Under the pieces are notes generated by a model. It saw nothing but the letters and a program-made list of their open reading frames with translations, did not search any database and was not told the origin of the DNA. The position numbers and the translations under genes are program-made. From assembly GCA_002049455.2 (NCBI GenBank), contig KV918794.1, positions 248,001 through 312,000 on the forward strand: 64,000 bases of DNA, given 5' to 3'. This document shows positions 1-15,717 of this stretch, in pieces. This stretch comes from Porphyra umbilicalis (Eukaryota > Rhodophyta > Bangiophyceae > Bangiales > Bangiaceae). Positions within the stretch are counted from its first letter, which is position 1. Every line of letters begins with the position of its first letter.

Positions 1-3000
1 CGGGCGGTGGCTGATCCAAAAGTCCGCGCTTTGTGCACAATCCGTGCGCCATGTCTTCTCCAATCAGCGTGCAGATTATCATCGGTGGCGACCAAAGTTC
101 ATATTTAACCAATCACAGAGCAGGTGTTGGGGCGCTGATCCGCGTCACTTGCCCGCCCAAACTGAGTCGTTCGCGGCGAGGGGACGCCCTCTCAGGCCTG
201 CAGGCCTCTGCAGGCTTCTGCCGGAGAGATTCCGTGATCGACATCGGCCTGCCTTCGTCCTGCCTCGGACGTCATCACCGGACGTCATCGACGGCTACTC
301 CATTCCACCATGGGCACAGCCCCCCCCCCTTGGTACCCACCTCGCATTGCCTGCCATGCCGCTACGTTCTCCTCCGCACGCGTCCACTGTTAGCAAGCAT
401 CCGCACGTGCCCCCCCCTGCCCCATGTGCTGCCCCCCCCCTGGCCTCCACCCCGCCCTCCTCCTCCCCCGTGACCGGCCGCCTCCTCTTCTGTGTTCTTT
501 TCTGTGTTTTCTTTACTTGATGTATTTCTTTCCCTGGACCCTTCTCATCGCCTCCCCCCCCGTCCCACCTCCGCCCCTTGTCGTGGAGTAGTCAGCTCGG
601 CCCTTCGTGGCCGGTGACTCAAGCGCCGCGTCCGCCGCAGTACCGTCGCTCCCCCTCCCCCCTCCCCACTCCACGCTCCCCCCTCCCTGCTCACCGCTCT
701 CTGCTCCCCTCTCGCCGCTTCCCCCTCCCCCCTCCGCCCCCCCCCCCTTCAGCACCTCATTCCCCGCGCACCATGGTCCTCACCATGCTGTCCATCCACC
801 AGTCCCTGTCGCCGTTGAGCAGCACCCCCGCGGCCGTCGTTGCCATAAAGTCCTTGTTCCGGTATTCCTTTTGACCTCGTGGATATCGATGAATGATACG
901 GTGTAGCGTTTGCTGCACGTCGCTTGGGATATCCTATAGGGTGACTCGGATAGGCAGAGCTGTTGAAGACTTGGGGTTGCTCGTCAGTCCTGAGGTGCGG
1001 TAACTCCAATCCTGGACTCCCGAGCCTGGGATCATGTGTCCGGGGGGGGGGTTGGTGTGGCCTGAATGGCCCTGTGGAGGTGAGAGCACGTGTGCGATTG
1101 CAGGTCATACAGGCAGGTCTACGTAGAGCACCCCTCAAGCCCCATTACAGAGGGTAGAGCAGTGGAGTGTCATTTCGCACTCGCAACCACCGCCCCGTGC
1201 TGTCCACCGTGCGCAGGGGTCCGCCGCCCGCTGCCGGGGGCTCCGGGCTGTACCCCGGCCGCCAGGTCGCTTCTGTGTCGCCGCGGAGGGGGGAGGAACC
1301 GGCGGGGAGGGTTGCGCGGGGACGGTCGGGGGGCGGCGCTGGCAGGCCAGGGGGGAGGGTGCGCTCGTCGCTAGCTGGTGAGTGCGCCCTGCTGCTGCCG
1401 ATTGGTGGGGGCGCACCGGGGTGGACCTGGGGCAGGGATAGGGCTCCAGGTGGGGCAGAGGGGGGGCTGCTCGTGGGATAGTGGCGTAGTTGGAGGTGCG
1501 GCCTAGGTCGGGCTGGAGGTGGGGCTTGGTTGAGGTTGGCGTCCAAGCCTGTGGTCAGCTATCACATACGACGGGGCAGCACGCAAACACCAACAACAAC
1601 GTTCAAGCGTTGGCGACCCATTGCACGGTTCTACAGTGAGCCTGCTGCCTGGGCTGTCAACGTTTCCACTCTCGCACTTGCTAGCAGTGCCCACAATAGC
1701 AGGAGGTAACAACAAAAGTGAACAAACACGCACTCAGAAGTGCCTAGATCTCCGTCACTGCCCCCTATCCACCCTTTCTGGCCCAGTGTTGGCCTTCTCG
1801 GGACAGCACAGCCTGGAGACAGGGCGTGCCGGCGCCTTGGCAGTCGCCCTCGTCAGCCTAAGGTGGCACGCACACAGTTGAGGGTGACACGCACACGGCT
1901 TTCGGACCACCCAATGGCGCGATTCGACAGGCCACTGTGGCCTCTGGCGATGGTTTGACCGGCATGATTCAGGCTCCAACACCTTCCACAACCTGAGGGG
2001 GTGCGGGCGCAACACACGTCACACACTCGAGCGGATTCGATCCGAATTGGTACCGAAAGGCCTCCACGTGTCTCGCTAGATTGCCTTGATTTGGGCGGTT
2101 TGGGCTCCGTTCACACGCTTTCCGTGACATGTTCGGCACGTATTCGACGGACGCCTCTTCATTTCGATACTGGCGACGACGCTGATACGTGTCCTTCGTT
2201 GGCAACCACGCAGTGCGGCCAACAACGTCGAGGCCAACGGCGCTCAGATCTTCGAAAGGTAGCCCACTCTATTTCACCCATTACATTGCCCGTTGGCAAC
2301 GCGTTGGCCCGTTGGCAACTGACCACTCGTAGGGCCACACGTAGCGGTTTCATTTCACCGTTTCAGACCGTTGGCCCGACATTGGTGGGAATGCTCTTAA
2401 GGCTGCTCTTCTGGGTCTGAGCATTACATAGCAGGGATGAAAAGACAAGCTGCAACGTGCTAAAATATGAGTGGTCGATATGAATTACCCCTCTCACAGA
2501 GGTCGTAGAGGCCGAAACAGGGGACGTCCCCTGTTTCGGCCTCTACGACCCCTGTGAGGGGGGTGACACCCGTCTCAATTTCGGCCTGAGAAGGCTCTGT
2601 GAGAGGGGTGCCTGACGATCCAGGATGACCCGTGGGCGGTGACTTGATCCGACGGATCACGTCTTGCCCGCGCGTTGCTGCGCCCGTCGTCCGGAGCCGA
2701 TTTTGTATGCGCCCGGGTGATCGCTGTGCCGTTGCCGTCTTCCAGTGGTGGGGCTCAATATGGCAAAGGAAAACAAAGACCGGACGTACGCTGTGTCGTA
2801 CGGTAGTTGCACGGTTCAGTGTAGGGTCAGTGCAGGGGGGGGGGCGTGGGGGGGAGGGGGGACGCGCGTACGTCCGAAACACACGGCGGGAAACAACGCT
2901 CATCCTCCCCCCCTATCCGCAAATATGCTCTTTTGGTCACCCCTGTGTCCTCCCCGCGGATACTCTTTCGTTCTTTTTCTCTTTTGCGAATACAGGGCAA

Positions 3001-3350
3001 CCATAGCAAACATTGTCGTCGCGTTCCGAGGCACAGTGTGGGCATACTACTGCATCAAGACTGCCCCGCATCTTCATATGCAATGATGGTCGGGGGGGTG
3101 TGCCAGCGTTATGTAATGCTTCCAGCAGGTCCCCGTGCATTCGTCTAGGCAAGCGGGGAAAGAAGAGACAGAATCTGCAGTTCTTTTTTTTTTTCCGAAC
3201 CACTTCCCGAGGGACACTGGCCATCTGTATGTAGATGTTGCTCCCTCGGCTACCTGTTTGCTGGTCAAAGAGCGTGCTCAGGAGTCGACGGTTCGTGCAC
3301 AAGGGTGCACAGCGCAAGAAAATGAGCCACAGAGCGCTCGGAGAGCATTA
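1..3350. other. Intergenic / unassigned region left of the pogo-like element
   Basis: No open frame here resembles a protein I recognise. Positions 300-770 are a strongly pyrimidine-rich tract with many C runs, and 2835-2880 is a G-rich mirror of this. Positions 1800-2450 are closer to balanced composition and contain short repeated words such as CCGTTGGC and GTTGGCAAC, which suggests old repeats. A strong palindrome at 2487-2609 is listed separately. I saw no tRNA-like T-loop motif and no reverse-transcriptase motif. Confidence 0.5.
2487..2609. repeat. 123-bp fold-back element with a perfect 50-bp palindrome core
   Basis: Positions 2501-2525 and 2526-2550 are exact reverse complements with no spacer, giving a perfect 50-bp palindrome centred on GGGAC|GTCCC. 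The outer 14 bases at 2487-2500 (ACCCCTCTCACAGA) recur exactly inverted at 2596-2609, and a further GGCCGAAA block is inverted inside both ends. This is the structure of a small fold-back or MITE-like element. I could not find a target-site duplication, so the superfamily is unknown. It could also be a solo palindrome left by an aberrant transposition. Confidence 0.75.
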
Positions 3351-3563
3351 CAGTCAATCCCCGACCTTATGGCTCGGCGTAGACGGGCACCTGCCACTAT
3401 ATCGAGTCGACTGAAGATCGGAATTGAGTCGGCACCTCCGGCCAGAACGAAACTTGAATGGGACGGTCGATCGTCGCGCTAGTAACGCTAAATAAGAGAT
3501 CACGAAAAAAGTAGGAACCGCAGAAGCGAGCCCAGCGGCGCCGGCGGCCAGCGTGTGGCCACC

Positions 3564-3621
3564 GACGTCGTGACCACCCCGTCCCCGCCGCTGTCGCTGA
3601 CGTCGTGACCACCCCGTCCCC
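3564..3621. repeat. Short tandem repeat, 35-bp period, about 1.7 copies
   Basis: The 23-base word beginning GACGTCGTGACCACCCCGTC occurs at 3564 and again at 3599, a period of 35 bp, just upstream of the transposase start. It may be a subterminal transposase-binding repeat or a local duplication; nothing else supports a function. Confidence 0.6.
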
Positions 3622-3749
3622 TCGACCATCGCCTGCGCCACTGCACTCCCTGTGATCACTGGACGGGGTTCGCCCCTCCCCCACACCCTTCCACTTGCAC
3701 ATATCATACCCCTCTCCAATCCCTCCCCCCCCTCGCCCTGGGCGTTGAC

Positions 3750-6380
3750 ATGGCGTCCGGGAGTGGCAGCGGACAGACGCTGCTGCAATCGATTGCATGT
3801 GGCCCGACCGTGGATCTGCAACGGATGGCGCTCGCTCTGCAAGCCAATCCATCCAGCGTGACGTTTGAGACGTTGGGCATCGAGCGCATGGAAGCGTTTT
3901 GCGGATCTGGGGACGCCATGGACTCTGATTCGTCCGATTCGGCCTCGAGCGGGCCCGATGAGATGACCAACCGGCGGCTTTCTACCCCCTACGGTGCTGC
4001 TATGGCGGCGGCGGAGGCGGCCTTCTCCCACGCGTGCCCCTCTCTTGTGCCTGTGGCCAGTTCCGGAATACGTGCCGCGGCCAGGGCTGCTGCGGCTACC
4101 GCCACTCATTTTGGGCCTCACCCAGCTGTGAGTAGTACTGCCGACCTAGGAGGCGGCCGCACCGCCGTCGTCGGCCGAGACGCGCTGACCGATGAGCAGG
4201 GGGCAGGTAGATCGGATGGCGGGGCTGCCCAAGACGTCACACCCTGTCCAACGCCGAGGACGGGTTCCCAGGCGGCTCCCTCGGCTTTCACGGATCACGC
4301 CGATCCCAGCACTCCATCAATTGAGCAAGAGCATCAGCCGATTAGTGCTCATTACGGAGGTCGAGGCCGTCGTCGACGTCGGCGTGGGCGGGGCGGTGGG
4401 GGAAGCTCGACCGGAGGACGCACCCGGCGGACGCGCGCTCAATTGACGATGCGCCACCGCTTGATGATCATACACATGGTCACGGCCGGGCTGACGTACA
4501 GCCGGGTTCGTCGGGAGCTTCCCATCAAGGTCAGCTACAACGCCGTGCGCAACACTTGGTACCGGCGCGCCATCTACCTCAGCGTCTTGCAGCTGGGAAA
4601 CGTGGACCTGGACGCTGTACGCTATCGCCCGCCCACGTACCCGCAGCTGGACGCTGCGCTATTGCGGTGGTTCTTGGCGGTCCGGGCGTGCGGTAAGAGG
4701 ACGGTTCCCGTAACTGTCGCCATGCTAAAGGAGCGGGCCGGCCAGCTGGCATCACAAATGGGCATCCAGGATTTCCGGGCCTCGACGGGCTACACCTGCA
4801 GGTGGGTGAAGCGCAACGACATCAGGAGCATCTGCCTCGTCGGCCAGGGTGCGTCGGCAGATCGGGCAGGCTCGGCTGACCGCATAGCCGAAGTGCGGGA
4901 AACACTACAAGGTGTAGCCCCCGGTTTAATATACAATATGGACGAGACCGGACTTTTCTACCGCTGTCTGCCACACCGCTCCAACGTGTCGGCACGAGAG
5001 CGCCGGACGGCGCGCGGGTCCAAAGCCATGCGGGCGAAGGACCGTGTGACTGCTGTGCTCTGCGTGAACGCAGACGGTTCCCACAAGCTCCCTATCACCG
5101 TTATCGGTAAGGCCGCGAGGCCCCTGTGCTTCCGCCCCCCGCACCCCCCCTGCCCCGTTCCCTACTTCAGCTAAACAAACTCCTGGATGGACGGGCCGAC
5201 GATGGTGGATTGGTTCACCTCGGTCTTTGTGCGGGAGGTGCGGCGCGTGACCAGCGAGCCCGTGTTCTTGGTAATGGACAACGCGCCGTCGCACTGCAAG
5301 CTGGAGGCCGACGGGGTGACCGTCGTCTGCCTGCCCCCCAACACCACTTCCCTGTACCAGCCCCTAGATATGGGGATCATCTCTGCTGTCAAGCGACGGT
5401 ATAAGGCGAGGCTGCTCCGACGACGCTTGCGGCAGCTGAACTCCCTGCTGGGCGCCGGCAGCGCGGCCTCTGGGGCACCATCTCGGCCAGGGCATTCCCC
5501 CCCCGAGCCACCCAGTCAACCGCATCCACCTCCCGCACCAGCTGCCCCCGCTCCCTCTCCCGCCCCGCTCGCTCCGTCATCCCGGCTGCCTCACCCCCCG
5601 ACAGCAGGTCCTCCTGCAGGCTCCCCGCCAACGTCTGCACTACCGCCTTCCCTTCGACCCGTGGCAGCTACTGGCGCCGCGCCGCCGGCGTCTTCTATGT
5701 CCTCATTGACCCCCCAGCGGCCTTTTATCTTCCTATCTCAACGGGGCGCACCTCGCCCCGTCGCTCTTTTCGCGCCCCCGGGTCGGGGGGTAACCTACCC
5801 TGTCGACGGCAACTCGCCCCCATCGGCCGCAGCCGCTGTCAGGGAGACGCGTTTAGCGCCGGTCTCTGGCATACCGTTTCACGCCCAACTCCTTGCCCTC
5901 CCCCCCCCACCCCCTCGACGCACTTTCGTCGGACCATTTCTTGCCAATCAGAGGGCACCTGCGACTGTACCTGTGGTGGAGGTGGCAACGGAGGTCGATC
6001 CCGGGGGCGACGACGGCGTAGACGACTCTCTCAACCTCATGGACGTCTGCCAGATGCTCAAGGCTGAGTGGGAGGCGGTTTCGGAGTCAACCATTGCGCA
6101 ATGCTGGCTGAAGGCCCATCTGCTGCGCGCAGACGTGGCCGCGACGCTCCGGGGTCGCCATGGTTTGTATCACTCTGGGCTTCTCCGCGTGGACGAGGAG
6201 GTGAGTGAGATTGTGAGCATGATGCGGGAGATATCGGCGGGGGAGGGACCAGACACGGGACAGCGCGCAGCGGAGCGAACGATGGACGCTGCGGAGTGGC
6301 TTGCGGTAGAGGAGCTGCCCGAAACTGTTTTCGATACTGCGGTGCAGAGCGAGAGCGAAGAGGTGGAAGAAGATGAGTAA
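3750..6380 (+). pseudogene. pogo/Tigger-type DDD transposase with one in-frame stop
   Basis: The frame opens at ATG 3750 and stays in register to the stop at 6378-6380, broken only by a TAA at 5172-5174 in the catalytic core. An N-terminal low-complexity leader is followed by a helix-turn-helix region (residues about 230-270, RRTRAQLTMRHRL...) and a CENP-B-like second DNA-binding half (about 290-360). The catalytic core follows: YNMDETGLF with D at 4941-4943, LVMDNAPSH with D at 5277-5279, and QPLDMGII with D at 5367-5369. The last two aspartates are 30 residues apart, typical of pogo DD29/30D enzymes. NADGSxKLPxxVIGKA and LPPNTTS are also Tigger/pogo hallmarks. A proline-rich insertion (about 5480-5930) precedes a C-terminal tail with the WxxVxxxTIxxCW motif seen in Tigger proteins. 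The enzyme would cut and paste its own element in the nucleus. Read-through of the stop or a sequence error is possible. Confidence 0.88.
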
Positions 6381-6389
6381 ACGATGTTT

Positions 6390-8260
6390 GTCTGGACATC
6401 CCACCGAGCAACCACGTCCCCCCTGCACTCGCCCGTGCGCGGGCGAGCACACGTGGAGCGGACCGTCGTTGACACCTATACGGCACCCTCATCCCCCGCT
6501 AACGTGCCCGTGCACGCGCTGGTCGGCCAGCAGCGGGCAGCCGCCATTTACCCCCCAGTGCAGACGTCCCCACCTCACACGCCCGTGGACGGACGAGCTG
6601 AAATGGAGCGGACCGCCACCAACGCCGACACCGCGCCCGCACCCCCCCCCCACATGTTCATGCACGAGCGGGCACACGCGAAGCGGACCGGATTCGCCGC
6701 CTACACGCCGCCCACGACCTATCGAGACACGCCCGTGTACGGCTTTGTCGGCGTGCCGCCGCCCGCCGCCACAACCATCACGGCACCAGCGTCCCCTCCC
6801 CACACGCGCATGCAAGGGCGGGATAGCGCATGACGGACCGCTGCAGACACCGACGCGTTTCCCTGTATCCACTCCCATCCGCCCGTGCACCGTCGGGTGA
6901 CGGCGTTTGGACAGCCGCAGGCGCCTACGGGGCGCGCAAATCCCCCGCCGCACCCTAATCCCCCGCCCACTTGCCCATGCAACGGCCGGTCGGCGAGCAG
7001 TCGACCGCTACCGATTGCGACAGACCGCATGGGTCCCCCCCCCACTCGCCAACACCCAAGTCGGTTGCCGGGCAGCCGACAGGCGCCGGCGCCAGCAGGG
7101 CGCGCAAATCCCCCCCTCCCCGGCCAAAACACGGTCGGACGGCGCACAGCCGACCGCCACCGACGCGGAAATGGCGCCCGAGTACCCCCCGGACACACCT
7201 GGGGTCGGGCCTGTTGGTGGGCTTCAGACCGCCCCCGACGCCGACACAGCGCGCGACTCCCCGCCGCACACACAAATGCACGGGCCGGTCGGCGGGCAGC
7301 CGACCGCCGTGGACGCCGACACGGCGACCGACTTCCCCCAGCACACGCAGACACACTAGCTAGTCGGCTGGAAACCGACCACCGCCGGCGCTGGCACGGC
7401 GCCCGGCTCCCCCCCCGCACGCGCCAATACAAGGGCGGCCAGGAGGACAGCCGGCCTCCGCCCGTGGCGACACGGCGCCCGAGTCGCACCTCAGCGTCCC
7501 TGTCCATGGTATTGGGGGCGGCAGACGACTGCCGCCGACGCCGATACGGTGGCCGACCCCCCCCTCCACACGCCAATACATGGGCCCCTCGGCGGACAGC
7601 CGACCGCCGGCAACGCCGACATGACACCCAAGTACCCCGCGCACACGATAATATATTGCCAGGTCGGCAGTCAGCCGACCGTGGCCGATGCCAACACGGC
7701 CCGCGACTCCCCCCCCTGCACGCCAACAGACGGACCCATCGGCGGGCAACCGACCACCGCCGAAGCGAACAAAGCGGCCGAATCCCGCCCCCACTCGCCT
7801 ACAGACAACCTGGTCGGCGGGCAGCAGACCTCCGCCGACACCGGCTCGGCGCCCGCGCCTCGCCCCCACACGACAATGCAACTGCCAGTTGGCGGTCAGG
7901 GTACCACCGCCGAGGCCAACACGGCGCCCGATTTTTTCCCCCACACGCCCGGTCGGCGGGCAGCCGACTGCCGCCCACGTCGACACGGCGTCCGAGTCAC
8001 TCCCCAAGGCTGTCGCTCAGTGGCCGGGCGGCGGGCAGCAGACCGCTGCCGCCGCCGACACGGCGCGCAACTGCCCCCCCCCACACGCCAAACAAGGGGT
8101 CGGTCGGCGGGCGACCGAGCGCCGCCGAGACAGAGACGGGCCTGCGTCCCCCCCCCACTCGCCGACACGAGGGCCTGTCGGCGGGCACCCCACAGCCGCC
8201 GACGCCGACACCTTGCCCGCGTCCCGCCCCGACACGCACTTGCACAAGCTCGTTGGCGCG
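6390..8260. repeat. 75-bp minisatellite, about 25 degenerate copies
   Basis: Landmark words such as CAGCCGACC recur at 7597, 7672, 7747, 7822 and 7897, an exact 75-bp spacing. One 64-bp step (7897 to 7961) marks an 11-bp deletion before the period resumes (8036). The spacing also holds near the left end (GAGCGGACC at 6456 and 6605, two periods). Because 75 is 25 codons and the unit has few stops, long open frames appear in several frames on both strands; I read these as by-products, not as a protein. The array starts within 10-30 bases of the transposase stop codon and lies within the presumed transposon ends. Confidence 0.85.
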
Positions 8261-9790
8261 GCAAGACGGGGCGGGCGTCGGGGGAAGGGATTCGCTGTTA
8301 TGAGAACGATGTTTCTGGAAGACATGGGACGCACGTGGCAGTCGTTTTATGGACATGGCCACGGTGTGTCGAAAGCGGCGGGAGTAGCAGACAAGTACGT
8401 GCCTGCCACCATTATGTCTTGTATTGTCATCGACTGGGTCTCAATACCAGCCCGACTCTAATACGTTGTGCCGGATACCTCCATCTGCTATGAACAGTGA
8501 CCACCACGAAAGAGGCACTGACCACGAAGAAAGAGGCAAATGAATCACATGTGTGTCGATTTGCAAGTCGAATGACTTCTGACAAAGGGCATCTCGCTGA
8601 CCCCCGCCGACCCCACCACCGCAGCGTCCTCCACCCTTCTCTCTACAACTGTACCCACCACTCGCCGTGGACGGCCACGCAAGAACATCGCACCGCTGGG
8701 TGGGGGAACTGAACGAAGAGGCCCCCGCCACCCCCGCCACAAAAAAACCATCAACAAGTCACTCGCCACCACCACCTTCATCACGGCCGCCGGCCTCTCC
8801 ATTGTCCCACGTACCGACGACCAGCCCGTTCCTTGCGTGTGCTCAATACTTCAGGCCTCCCCGTGCGACGGATTTGCTCTTGGTCTGGTTGCCTAGGATG
8901 AGGGGAGAGAAAAACACAGACCGTGAGCATTACGCAAGGAATGGAAAGGAGCAGGGGAGGCACAGAAGTATAACCCGACCGATGATGATTGACAGAAAGG
9001 AGGACAGAAGAGATGGGGACACATGCATGATCCGTAAGTGACTTGGCTTGAAAATGAAACAGGGGAGGACACGCAAACAATGGAGGGATAGCACGGGACC
9101 CACGTGGAGAAAACACAAAAGAGCACGAGATACCACGGCAGTGCTCTTCAACCATACGTACAGCGGCTGGTGATGTCCGGGCGACAGGATCAGGTGCTGT
9201 CGTGACGAGACAGCGGCCACCTACGGATGGCAAGCCACAGGCACCGTCAAACACGTGCAGCACCCACGAGCAACAGGGAGGAGAGGAGGGAAAGGAGGGT
9301 TGTGGTGGGAGGAAGGGCAGCGAGAAGGCGACGTGGTGGGGGGGACGAGGCACAGACCGCTTCTGCGTCGCAGACTTGGAACGCATCGGAGCAGAAGTCG
9401 ACCTGGCGTGGTGGCGGTTTCGGTGACCAGCTGTGAGCGAGTGCGACGTTCTTGGCAGGCCCAGACTCTCACAGTCAGCACTTGCGACGAGGCTCCAGCG
9501 TGGGCTACAAGTTCTGGAACGAAGCGTGTTAGGGATTATTTGACCACGTTTTAGCTCATTTGCCCGCTATTAAGGCAGCAAGAAGGACGCCTGTCGGGAC
9601 AACCTCATCCATCCACTCAGTCGATCTTGAAGACCACTGACCGAGACCCCATCCCATGACCCTCTGAAGCCCACACCTTCGGAAACGGAAGAACGCTGTT
9701 CCGGTCGACTGCCGCAGGTGGAATATCGGCGCACAACGATTTCCCGGCCATTTTGCGCCACAGGAGTGCCCTACCATCGGGGATTGACTG
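8261..9790. other. 3' portion of the pogo-like element, no gene seen
   Basis: About 1.5 kb between the minisatellite and the right terminal repeat. Frames here are short and show no recognisable domain. Positions 9000-9450 have lower GC and a purine-rich bias compared with the minisatellite. Confidence 0.4.
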
Positions 9791-10751
9791 TACCACAGTT
9801 GGAGTTGTGGATGTCTTGTCCTTGTGTGGTGTGCATCTCGTCCGTGCCTGTCGGAAGCAGGTCTGATACCACTTCGGTGCATGTCAATTTTCGTGAAAGG
9901 AGCTTGAAACAAGAACACCAGTAACGTCCCCTCGGGGCCAATGAGAGCGGATGACCTCGTCCACGTTGTAATCTTCAAGAAACTTCGGATGTAGAATCTG
10001 ACACTCCCCCTTGTGACCAATGAGCAGTCGTATTTGAGGGAGGAGCCAATCCAGGGCCGCAGTTCGCTTGAAAACCCAGAAGAGCAGGAACACTGGGTCT
10101 TAACTAGGCGTGACACGTGGGGGACCGCCCGCCACGCCGCGGCGGGGCGTCGACGCGGTCCCGACCGCCCCACGGGCTACCGCCCCACGGCGGCCGACCG
10201 CCCCCGTGGCGGCGGCGGCGTGGCGCCGCCCCGCCGCCCGCCCGCTCGCCGCGGGCGGCGCCCGCCCTCTCAAGCGCCGGCCGCGGCGGCCGCAGCGGCC
10301 GCGCCGGGAGCGGCGCAAACCACACGGGGCGCCCCCCCCGTCCACGCGGGGGTGGGAGTCGGCGCGACGACGCACGGCGCGCCGGCGGCGGCGGCAACCC
10401 CCCGCCCCGCGCGTCGCGCGCGCCGCCGCGGCGCCGCCCGCCGGCGGCGCCCGCCGCTGCGTGCGGGCGGCCGCCGACGCCGCCGCCGCCCGCGGGCCGC
10501 GACCGACCCCGCCGCCGCCCGTCGCCGCGTTGCAGTGTCTACAGGGCGCGGCGGGCCGCGGCGGCCGCCCGCCCCGGCCGGCACGCGGCCGCGCGTCGCG
10601 GGGCGCGGGGGCGCCGTACCCTCGACCAACAAAACAACAAGAAAAAATAACCCACGCCGCCACCGGGCGCGCGGGCGCCGCGCGCCCCCGCCGCTGCGAT
10701 TGGCGGCGACTGTCTGTACACGCCCCCCCCCCCCGGCGGCGGGCGCGCCGC
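9791..10751. other. Intergenic region downstream of SMC3; extreme-GC block
   Basis: Positions 9884-10093 on the minus strand hold a 69-codon open frame (LIGHKGECQILHPKFLEDYN segment) with natural-looking composition but no family I recognise; it may be a fragment of an older repeat. Positions 10120-10620 are an almost pure G+C block that leaves all frames open. No gene is supported; the 3' untranslated region of SMC3 should lie in the last part. Confidence 0.4.
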
Positions 10752-14840
<4,089 letters not shown>

Positions 14841-15518
14841 GGTTCTGGGGGGGGGTCTGGAAATGGGCAAGGAGGAGTCCAAGAGGTCAAGGTGGGGAGG
14901 GGGGGGGAGAGGAAGAGAGGAACAAAGAAATGTAGAACAATAGGAGAGATGATGGGGGAAGGAGAAGTCCAAGAAACCAGCCGCTACAGTTCCAGGCTCC
15001 TACAAGAGGCCAACCACAAGCCGCCCACGGCGGTGGTGTACCCAGCGGCCACTCCTACATACATCAGCGGCCAACAGCGCCGCCAGTCTGACACCGAGCA
15101 GTCAACACCGTCAGCAGCCGGTCGGCAGCAAAACGCGGTCGTCGTCCACCTCCCGAGGCGGTGGCGCTCGGACAACACGACCCCGAGCAGCCGTCGACCG
15201 CCCCGCCGAGCCGCGGCAACCGTCACGGCAGCAATCGGCAACGACGGCGAGGCCGATGCGACCACCGCACTGACGGCAAAGGGAGGGGGGCGCCCGCCTA
15301 CGAGCGCCCGCACCCGACCACCAGCCCCGCGGCATGTGACGACCGCGGCGGGGCTGCCGGCAGGCGGCGCGACGCGGCGTGGCGACCGTCGCGGCGGCCG
15401 CGGAGGCGCACCCGACGGCTGCACGGCAGCCGCGGTGCGAAAAAGTGGCGGGAACGGCACGCCCTGCGGCTGCACGAGCGGATAATTGTAATGAAATTGC
15501 ATGCCCCAGACCAGTGTG
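14841..15518. other. 5' region of SMC3; intergenic
   Basis: Contains the presumed SMC3 promoter and 5' leader, with a G-run/purine tract immediately upstream of its ATG (14845-14945). The rest, up to the transposon target site at 15519-15526, is GC-rich with no recognisable gene. Confidence 0.4.
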
Positions 15519-15544
15519 GACTGGCGTAGGGTTGCTCAGAACGC

Positions 15545-15620
15545 CCGGGGCGTCGTTAAGGGCGTCGTTAAGGGCGTCACTAGGGCGTCATTTGGGCGTC
15601 GTGCGCCCCTAACGCCCCAA
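15545..15620. repeat. Subterminal GGCGTC repeat array, left end
   Basis: At least six copies of GGCGTC, plus inverted GACGCC/AACGCC forms, occur within about 75 bp. A matching cluster sits at the right end (about 19705-19790). Known transposases of TIR elements often bind such clusters; here this is inference. Confidence 0.75.
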
Positions 15621-15717
15621 CTCAAAAGGGCGTCAGCAAGGCGTCGCGAAGAGAAAGTGTTCAGGGGTGCTGAGAACGAGCCGTGAACCCGAGGAGGACC
15701 AACCAGAGGTGGACCTG

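Larger units (their letters stand above)
3351..9790 (+). mobile_element. pogo-like (Tc1/mariner superfamily) DNA transposon carrying a minisatellite
   Basis: The left end CAGTCAATCCCCGA (3351-3364) is repeated exactly inverted at 9777-9790, and both ends are flanked by TA (3349-3350 and 9791-9792), the target duplication expected for Tc1/mariner-pogo elements. The similarity between ends stops after 14 bases, so the extent is moderately rather than firmly supported. Inside lie a pogo-type transposase (3750-6380), a 75-bp minisatellite (about 6390-8260) and 1.5 kb without a recognisable gene. At 6.4 kb it is long for a pogo element; the minisatellite accounts for much of this. The single in-frame stop in the transposase suggests a recently inactivated copy. 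A TA-flanked non-autonomous element at 24454-25389 starts with the same eight bases, CAGTCAAT. Confidence 0.55.

Noticed and set aside
6390-8260. CRISPR-like regular repeat array
   Set aside because: Units are contiguous 75-bp tandem copies without unique spacers, and the window is eukaryotic.
6719-8493. Several long open frames on both strands (up to 472 codons) between 6.4 and 8.5 kb
   Set aside because: They are by-products of the 75-bp minisatellite, whose 25-codon period lacks stops in several frames; no frame shows a domain.
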